From Nitrospirota bacterium (GTDB taxonomy: Bacteria > Nitrospirota > Thermodesulfovibrionia > Thermodesulfovibrionales > JdFR-88): 30,182 bases of DNA. Within the stretch, counting starts at the first letter, position 1. Every line of letters begins with the position of its first letter. Shown here piece after piece: positions 24,846 to 30,182 of the stretch. The position numbers and the translations under genes were made by a program. The notes beneath the pieces were generated by a model that saw nothing but the letters and a program-made list of their open reading frames with translations, did no database searches and was not told the origin of the DNA. The DNA lies in the NCBI GenBank assembly GCA_021790695.1, contig JAJYGJ010000007.1:1-30182 (forward strand), given 5' to 3'.

Positions 24846-25976
24846 ATGAAGATTCTTACAATTGTCGGGGCGCGTCCCCAATTTATAAAGGCGGCGGTGG
24901 TATCGCGGGAAATCGCCGCGTTTAACGCCGGCCAGGACGGCTTGAAAATCGATGAGGTAATCGTCCATACCGGGCAGCACCATGACGGCAATATGTCGGA
25001 TATCTTTTTCAGGGAGATGAAAATTCCGGAGCCGCATTTTAACCTCGGCATCTGCGATTGTCCGCACGGTGCGATGACGGGCCGCATGCTGGAACAAATT
25101 GAAAAGGCCATAATGAGCGTCAGACCTCATGCCGTGCTCGTCTATGGAGATACAAATTCGACGCTCGCGGGGGCGCTGGCGGCTGTAAAACTGCATGTCC
25201 CGGTCGCCCACGTCGAGGCCGGACTGCGCTCATTCAACATGAACATGCCGGAAGAGGTTAACCGGGCGCTGACGGACCGCATATCGAGGCTCCTGTTCTG
25301 CCCGACGGAAACGGCCGTAAAAAACCTGCTCCGTGAGGGAATAGCCGGAAGCTCGGAAACCTCGGCAGGAGCGCCTGCGGTCCTGGAGGTCGGCGACGTC
25401 ATGTTCGACGCAACCGAATTCTACAGGCGCATCGGCAAGCCCGGCAAAGACATACAGGCAATAGTGGACGGCGACAAAGGAGACTATTACCTCGCCACCG
25501 TCCACAGGGAAGAAAATACGGACGACTTTCGCCGTTTGAACGACATCGTCGAGGCCCTCGAAATGATAGCCGGGACCACTGCGATAATCCTTCCGCTTCA
25601 TCCGAGGACAAGGAAGGCCCTCTCAAGACACGGCCTGCGCATGAACAAAGTAACGCTTCTCGGCCCCGTAGGCTATTTTGACATGCTGGCGCTGCTGGAC
25701 GGCTGCAAGGGGGTCTTGACCGACAGCGGAGGGCTGCAGAAAGAGGCCTATTTCTTCCGCAAGCCCTGCGTGACGCTTCGTGATGAAACCGAGTGGGTGG
25801 AACTGGTGGAACACGGGTTCAACACCATCGCGGGCGCGAAAAAAGACGCCATAATCGGGGCTGAAAAGGCTTTTTTGTCACGCGGGACCGTCGGATTTTC
25901 CTGCGTCCTGTATGGCCGTGGCGACGCCGGGGCCAGGATAGTGCAGGCGCTGAACGATTACCTGGGCGGAGCATGA
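24846..25976 (+). CDS. wecB: Non-hydrolysing UDP-N-acetylglucosamine 2-epimerase
   Basis: This 376-residue enzyme interconverts UDP-GlcNAc and UDP-ManNAc in the cytoplasm. Family blocks are all present: VGARPQFIKAA (7-17), HTGQHHDGNMS (41-51), VYGDTNST (99-106), HVEAGLRSF (122-130), MPEEVNR (134-140), ATVHREEN (217-224) and LTDSGGLQKEA in the C-terminal half. The catalytic set matches E. coli WecB as Asp102, Glu124, Glu136 and His220. GTG 24840 is an alternative start two codons earlier. I prefer the ATG because family members begin MKILTIVG. It is the only nucleotide-sugar enzyme here apart from the aminotransferases. No ManNAc dehydrogenase (wecC) is in the window, so a ManNAc residue is likelier than ManNAcA. 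The symbol is by family; mnaA is also used. Confidence 0.92.
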   Translation: MKILTIVGARPQFIKAAVVSREIAAFNAGQDGLKIDEVIVHTGQHHDGNMSDIFFREMKIPEPHFNLGICDCPHGAMTGRMLEQIEKAIMSVRPHAVLVYGDTNSTLAGALAAVKLHVPVAHVEAGLRSFNMNMPEEVNRALTDRISRLLFCPTETAVKNLLREGIAGSSETSAGAPAVLEVGDVMFDATEFYRRIGKPGKDIQAIVDGDKGDYYLATVHREENTDDFRRLNDIVEALEMIAGTTAIILPLHPRTRKALSRHGLRMNKVTLLGPVGYFDMLALLDGCKGVLTDSGGLQKEAYFFRKPCVTLRDETEWVELVEHGFNTIAGAKKDAIIGAEKAFLSRGTVGFSCVLYGRGDAGARIVQALNDYLGGA

Positions 25977-27199
25977 ACATCGTCATCATCAACCATTACG
26001 CGGGTTCTCCCGGACACGGCATGGAATACCGGCATTACTACCTTGCCAGGCAATGGACCGGCCTCGGCCACAGGGTCTGCATCGTGGCGGCGTCATATTC
26101 GCATCTCAGGCGCCGGCAGCCCGACACAGGCGGCATGATGACGCGCGAGATAGTGGACGGCATTCAATATCTCTGGCTTAAAACGCCGCAGTACAGGGGA
26201 AACGGGGCCAGACGCGCGCTTAATATGCTGACCTTCGCCCTGCTGCTTGTATTTTCCACCAAAAAGATACTGCGAATTTGCAGACCGGGCCTGGTTGTGG
26301 CCTCCTCGCCCCATCCCTTCATCATCTTCGGCGCAGACAGGATTGCCCGCGCATCCAATGCCAGGCTCACGTTTGAAGTCAGAGACCTCTGGCCGCTGAC
26401 CCTGACCGAGCTGGGCGGGATTTCCGAACGGCATCCCTTTATCGTCATGATGCAGAAGGCCGAAAATATCGCATACAGGGTCTCCGACCGGGTGATATCG
26501 CTGCTGCCAAAGGCGGACAGCTACATGAGAGAGCATGACCTGCGGCGCGGGAAATTCGTCTATATACCAAATGGAATTGACGGCGCGGAATGGCAATCAT
26601 CAAACAAGGCGGGCAACACGCATCACATGACGGCGTTGTCAGAAATTAAGCGGCAGGAGAAATTCATCGTAGGTTACGCCGGGGCGCACGGCCCCGCCAA
26701 CGAATTGCATGCGCTCATCGACGCGGCCGCCCTCATGCAATCCTGTCCCGTCGTCTTCGTGCTCATCGGACACGGACCGGAAAAAAAACAGCTCCGGCAA
26801 AGAGCGGGGAAAAAGGGGCTGCAAAATGTAGTTTTCCTGGATTCGGTCCCCAAATCCGATATCCCCGGACTGTTGACCTCAATGGATATCCTCTATATCG
26901 GTTTGAAGAACGAACCCCTCTTCCGCTTCGGCGTCAGCCCCAACAAGCTAATGGATTACATGATGGCCGCCAGGCCCGTAATACACGCGATAAATGCCGG
27001 AAACGACATGGTGTCTGAAAGCAATTGCGGGATTTCAATTGCTCCAGGGCAGCCGGAGGCCATTAGAGACGCCGTAATAAAACTGATAAATATGACGGCC
27101 GCCGAGAGAAACGCCATGGGAGCGAGGGGAAGGGACTATGTACTGGCCCACCATGATTTCAGGGTCCTTGCAAGGCGCTTTTTTGAGGCGGTCATATGA
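25973..27199 (+). CDS. Family 4 glycosyltransferase (WbuB-like)
   Basis: This 408-residue GT-B enzyme has an opening and N-domain typical of the WbuB/colanic-acid group: MNIVIINHYAGSPGHGMEYR, then ASSPHPFIIFGADRIA and FEVRDLWPLTLTELG. In the donor domain VGYAGAHGPANELH and SPNKLMDYMMAARPV are clear. WbuB itself transfers L-FucNAc, so an amino-sugar donor is possible but not shown. It overlaps the epimerase gene by ATGA, and the next gene overlaps it in the same way, giving a tightly coupled epimerase-GT4-GT14 block. Confidence 0.9.
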   Translation: MNIVIINHYAGSPGHGMEYRHYYLARQWTGLGHRVCIVAASYSHLRRRQPDTGGMMTREIVDGIQYLWLKTPQYRGNGARRALNMLTFALLLVFSTKKILRICRPGLVVASSPHPFIIFGADRIARASNARLTFEVRDLWPLTLTELGGISERHPFIVMMQKAENIAYRVSDRVISLLPKADSYMREHDLRRGKFVYIPNGIDGAEWQSSNKAGNTHHMTALSEIKRQEKFIVGYAGAHGPANELHALIDAAALMQSCPVVFVLIGHGPEKKQLRQRAGKKGLQNVVFLDSVPKSDIPGLLTSMDILYIGLKNEPLFRFGVSPNKLMDYMMAARPVIHAINAGNDMVSESNCGISIAPGQPEAIRDAVIKLINMTAAERNAMGARGRDYVLAHHDFRVLARRFFEAVI

Positions 27200-28080
27200 A
27201 AATCGCCCACCTCGTACAGACCCATAAAAACCCGGTCCAAGTGAATAAATTCATACGGCAAATAGCCGGGGACGGGCATTCCGACGTCTATGTCCACATC
27301 GACAAAAAAAACGCCGGCAATATTGCGCCCCGGATCGCGGGCGGCAGGAACATAAAGATCATTGGAGAGAGCATGGACGTCAAATGGGGAGACATAAGCC
27401 TGGTGGATGCGACGTTATGTCTTTTGCGGGACGCGAATAAATCGGGCATGAAATATGACTTCGTATGCCTAAGGAGCGGTCAGGACCTGCTGGTCCGAAA
27501 CGGTCTGCGAGAGTACCTTGCCCGCAATAACGGCAAGATTTTCATGAATGCGAAAAAAACGGGAAGCGGCGATGAGACGGCCTATTTCTGGTCGCTCAAA
27601 TGGCCCTCATTCACAAGGGAGCGGCATGATTCCGTCTTTCATCCCGCCAGGATTTCGCGGGCCGCGTTAATCAGGCTTTACAGGCTGGGCATCAATGCCA
27701 TCCCCAACCCGAATAAGCCGGCCATTGACGTATATCGGGGCTCGGCGTGGTTCTGCATACCAGGGGAGGTGGCGGCGTATATCCTCGATTATCTCGAAAA
27801 TAACCCCTGGTATTACAAGGCATTCAGGGACGCCCTTGCGCCCGACGAGTATTTCTTCCAGACAATAATAATGAATTCACCGTATGCGTCCGGCAGCGTC
27901 TGCAACAATCTTACGTATCTAAGATTCGGCGAAACCTTCCTGGACAACAATCATCCTCGCACGTTGACCGTGAAGGACATATCCGGGATTGAAAAATCCG
28001 ATAAGTTCTTCGCAAGGAAATTCGACGAAACAGTCGACAACAATGTAATCGAGTATTTTTGCCGGAGATGCGGGGCCTGA
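27196..28080 (+). CDS. GT14-like beta-1,6-N-acetylglucosaminyltransferase family protein
   Basis: This 294-residue protein matches the bacterial branch of the core-2/I-branching transferase family. It has AHLVQTHKNP (4-13), VHIDKK (33-38), VKWGDISLVDATL (62-74), LRSGQDLL (92-99), GSAWFCI (182-188) and PDEYFFQTI (216-224). Animal members add a branching GlcNAc. Bacterial ones occur in capsule and O-antigen loci and likely add a branch or terminal sugar. Unlike animal members it has no membrane anchor, which suits cytoplasmic work on a lipid-linked chain. It starts at an ATGA overlap with the preceding GT4. Family membership is solid, donor and linkage inferred. Confidence 0.88.
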   Translation: MKIAHLVQTHKNPVQVNKFIRQIAGDGHSDVYVHIDKKNAGNIAPRIAGGRNIKIIGESMDVKWGDISLVDATLCLLRDANKSGMKYDFVCLRSGQDLLVRNGLREYLARNNGKIFMNAKKTGSGDETAYFWSLKWPSFTRERHDSVFHPARISRAALIRLYRLGINAIPNPNKPAIDVYRGSAWFCIPGEVAAYILDYLENNPWYYKAFRDALAPDEYFFQTIIMNSPYASGSVCNNLTYLRFGETFLDNNHPRTLTVKDISGIEKSDKFFARKFDETVDNNVIEYFCRRCGA

Positions 28081-28098
28081 CAGGCGTGAAGGATGAGC

Positions 28099-28992
28099 AT
28101 GACGGAAAGCAGATACATATCGTGGCTTGAAAAAAAGGGGACCGCCCTTTTCAGGGCGGCTGGGACCTGTTGGACACTCTATCACGGGGCGCTTGTCCCC
28201 GCCTCGCCATTCCCGGATTACCACGACCTGAATCCCGGCGAGGCCCGCTCATTATTGAAGGCATCGGGGGCCTGGTTCATCCGTTATTCGAGGGACCCGT
28301 GCAATCACGAAACCCCATGGTGGTATGTGGTCTGCGACCATTATGACCCGGCGACCATCAATGCAAAGACCAGACAGAACATCAGGCGCGGCAGGCGCGA
28401 ATGCGCCGTTAGGGAAGTTGACGCCACGTGGCTCGCGGATCACGGATACCCCTGCTACGCCGCGGCATTCGTAAGGTACGGCGGCCGGAGACCCCTGTCG
28501 GAGGGCGGCTTCCAAAAAATGATACTCGATACCCGTGAAGGCCCTTTTTCCTACTGGGGAGTGTTCCATGAAGGCCATCTCGCGGGGTACTGCCAATGCA
28601 TCGTGGACGGCGGGCAGGTATCCACAAACGTCACCAAATATCATCCGTCATATTTAAGGCACCGGAGCGCCTATGCGCTCATCGACGCGCTGATTCAAAC
28701 ATATGCGGTCGGCCGGGGCATGACGCTGAGCAATGGAAACAGGTCGATAGCGCATGGAACAAATTACCAGGATGTGCTCGAAAACCTAGGCTTTCGCAGA
28801 CAGTTCTGCCGGCTGGCCATCGTTTATAACCCGTGGCTGGAACTTTGCATGGACGCCTTATATCCGCTGCGCCCAATTCTAAAGAGGCTGCCGGACAGGC
28901 ATGTCATCCATGAAATTGGGGCCCTCATCCGCCAGGAAGAGATACGGAGGGCGAAGCCCGGCCCAGCAGTACAACTGAGTCCCAGAACATGA
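28099..28992 (+). CDS. GNAT/FemAB-like protein (third, divergent)
   Basis: This 297-residue protein is probably a GNAT-fold transferase. WYVVCDHYD leads into TRQNIRRGRRECAV (about 91-104), the basic helix seen in FemAB-like proteins. GVFHEGHLAGYCQCIVDGG is a typical central GNAT strand pair, and HRSAYALIDALIQTYAVGRGMT resembles the acyl-CoA or substrate helix. It lacks the DFEGSM block of the two other FemAB-like proteins, so it belongs to a different subgroup. ATG 28099 is preceded by GAAGGA at five bases. The ATG at 28093 is possible but has a poorer site. It overlaps the next gene by ATGA. It could acylate the amino sugar made by the downstream aminotransferase. This role is inference. Confidence 0.65.
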   Translation: MTESRYISWLEKKGTALFRAAGTCWTLYHGALVPASPFPDYHDLNPGEARSLLKASGAWFIRYSRDPCNHETPWWYVVCDHYDPATINAKTRQNIRRGRRECAVREVDATWLADHGYPCYAAAFVRYGGRRPLSEGGFQKMILDTREGPFSYWGVFHEGHLAGYCQCIVDGGQVSTNVTKYHPSYLRHRSAYALIDALIQTYAVGRGMTLSNGNRSIAHGTNYQDVLENLGFRRQFCRLAIVYNPWLELCMDALYPLRPILKRLPDRHVIHEIGALIRQEEIRRAKPGPAVQLSPRT

Positions 28993-30083
28993 CCGATGAC
29001 CTCTTTTTTTACAAGGGACGCGTTGCCCTTTACGCCATCCTGAAATCCCTGGGCATCCGGGAGGGAGATGAAGTTATCCTCCCCGGGTTCACCTGCGTCG
29101 TCGTCCCCAATGCGGTGACCTATCTGGGCGCGAAACCGTGTTATGCAGACATCGACCCGCAGACCTACAATATCGCCCCGGAGAAGGTCCTCGGGAAGAT
29201 AACCGGAAAGACACGCGCGATAATAGCCCAGCATACCTTCGGCATTCCGGCCGAGATGGATGAAATCATCAAGATCGCGAAAAAAAATCTTGTCCCCGTC
29301 ATAGAAGACTCCTGTCATACCATCGGTTCGAGATATAAGGGCCGGGAAGTGGGGACATTCGGCGACGCGGCCTTCTTTTCATCCCAGTGGTCGAAGCCCG
29401 CCACTACCGGCCTTGGGGGATGGGTAAAGGCGAACAGGCCCGATCTTAAAGAGGCCCTTGAGCGGATATATCCGTCTTTTTCACGGCCCTCCATCAGGGA
29501 CAGCCTGCTTTTGAGGATGCAATATTCCCTGTATGCCGCGCTCTTCATGCCGTCTCTCTTCTGGTTTGCCAGGGACGCGTACAGGAAGTTGTCAAAATAC
29601 GGGTTTGCAATAGGCTCATCGACAATCGATGAATTGTCATGCAGTATGCCCGCCCAATACGCAAAAAGGATGACGAACTGGCAGAAAAAAATGATAGCGC
29701 AAAAATTGTCCCGCATCGCCGATGTCATCGAACACAGGAAATGGGTAGCTTCCCAATACCAGAGACTGCTGCCGCAGGCGGGCTTTACGCTGCCTGAACT
29801 GCCCGGTCGTTACGAGAGTGTTTTTTTGAGATATCCAGTGCGCGTGAGCGACAAGCAGGGGGTACTGGAGTCCGCAAGACTAAACCGGCTCGAAATCGGG
29901 GATTGGTTTGTTTCACCCGTGCATCCGAACCTGGCGGGATGGGAGAAGATAGCCTACGAAAAAGGCATGTGCCCGAATGGGGAGATGGCGAGCGCACAGA
30001 CAATTAATCTGCCCACTCATATGCGCATAGGGGCGGCGGAGATAGAAAAGACCGTTGCCCTGCTGTCTAATTTCATCAATTGA
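28989..30083 (+). CDS. DegT/DnrJ/EryC1/StrS-family sugar aminotransferase
   Basis: This 364-residue PLP enzyme is expected to aminate a keto-sugar nucleotide. GDEVILPGFTCVVVPNAV (26-43), QHTFGIPAEM (81-90), VIEDSCHTIGS (104-114, with the PLP-binding Asp107 intact) and SSQWSKPATTGLGGW (131-145, Schiff-base Lys136) are all present. The usual N-terminal 10-30 residues before the first helix are short here: FYKGRVALYAIL starts at residue 7. The C-terminal half carries an aromatic stretch near 175-200 that differs from the enzyme at 8138. It is the last gene of the run, starting at an ATGA overlap. A T7 run lies at 29004-29010. The substrate is unknown. Confidence 0.87.
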   Translation: MTDDLFFYKGRVALYAILKSLGIREGDEVILPGFTCVVVPNAVTYLGAKPCYADIDPQTYNIAPEKVLGKITGKTRAIIAQHTFGIPAEMDEIIKIAKKNLVPVIEDSCHTIGSRYKGREVGTFGDAAFFSSQWSKPATTGLGGWVKANRPDLKEALERIYPSFSRPSIRDSLLLRMQYSLYAALFMPSLFWFARDAYRKLSKYGFAIGSSTIDELSCSMPAQYAKRMTNWQKKMIAQKLSRIADVIEHRKWVASQYQRLLPQAGFTLPELPGRYESVFLRYPVRVSDKQGVLESARLNRLEIGDWFVSPVHPNLAGWEKIAYEKGMCPNGEMASAQTINLPTHMRIGAAEIEKTVALLSNFIN

Positions 30084-30182
30084 AACGCGCATACCGGACG
30101 CGCATTCATATCGTGCATCCATACCGCGGGATCCATTGCATTTTATCGTTAAAATCCCTCTTGACAGCCGGCCCGAGATCGG
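30084..30182. other. Downstream intergenic end of the window
   Basis: No gene is visible in these 99 bases. An AT-rich inverted repeat (ATTTTA, four-base loop, TAAAAT; 30140-30155) is too weak for a classical terminator. I see no GC-rich stem followed by a T-run. Confidence 0.6.
30161..30166 (+). promoter_or_regulatory. Possible -35 box of a promoter cut by the window edge
   Basis: A perfect TTGACA lies 16 bases before the window end. The matching -10 box would fall outside, so this is only a hint that a new transcription unit starts downstream of the cluster. Confidence 0.25.

Noticed and set aside
30140..30155. AT-rich inverted repeat after the last gene as a terminator
   Set aside because: It has no GC-rich stem and no T-run.
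1..30182. CRISPR arrays, tRNA or rRNA genes, insertion sequences
   Set aside because: I saw no regularly spaced repeats, no tRNA-like cloverleaf and no transposase in the window.

Overview
The window is one long polysaccharide (O-antigen or exopolysaccharide type) gene cluster. All 25 convincing genes lie on the + strand from 585 to about 30083, and almost every junction is an overlap or a gap of a few tens of bases. This looks like a single operon of about 29.5 kb. A Wzm/Wzt export ABC transporter, a WaaL/Wzy-type membrane ligase and a secreted beta-helix protein point to a Gram-negative bacterium. By eye the DNA is moderately GC-rich, with frequent AGG (Arg) and ATA (Ile) codons. This reminds me of Nitrospirota, Omnitrophota or former Deltaproteobacteria, but I cannot fix the lineage.

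Layout: 1-584 is an upstream region without a convincing gene. 585-2845 encodes the exporter (permease, then ATPase with a C-terminal sugar-binding-type domain). 2923-11918 mixes a GT2, an asparagine-synthase-like protein, a NodB deacetylase, a B12-type radical SAM enzyme, a DegT-type aminotransferase, a FemAB/GNAT-like transferase and a two-domain deacetylase. 11927-18959 holds a GT2, a signal-peptide beta-helix protein, a GT4, an O-antigen ligase/polymerase and a canonical glutamine-dependent asparagine synthetase homologue. 19010-24838 holds two GT4 enzymes, then a tight FemAB-like / deacetylase / asparagine-synthase-like triad. 24846-30083 holds a non-hydrolysing UDP-GlcNAc 2-epimerase, a GT4, a GT14-like transferase, a third GNAT-like protein and a second DegT aminotransferase. 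The last 100 bases are intergenic with a possible -35 box.

Working model: at least seven glycosyltransferases build a glycan on a lipid carrier. The epimerase supplies a ManNAc-type precursor and the DegT enzymes supply amino sugars. Wzm/Wzt exports the chain and the ligase attaches or polymerises it. The beta-helix protein may process it outside the inner membrane. The unusual part is the density of nitrogen chemistry: three deacetylases, three FemAB/GNAT-like proteins, three asparagine-synthase-fold proteins (two without the glutaminase cysteine) and two aminotransferases. The FemAB-deacetylase pairing occurs twice, and deacetylase next to AsnB-like occurs twice. This suggests a glycan whose amino groups are exposed and then capped by amide-forming enzymes. 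That chemistry is inference. No initiating glycosyltransferase, flippase, exosortase or full nucleotide-sugar pathway is visible, so the locus must draw on genes elsewhere.
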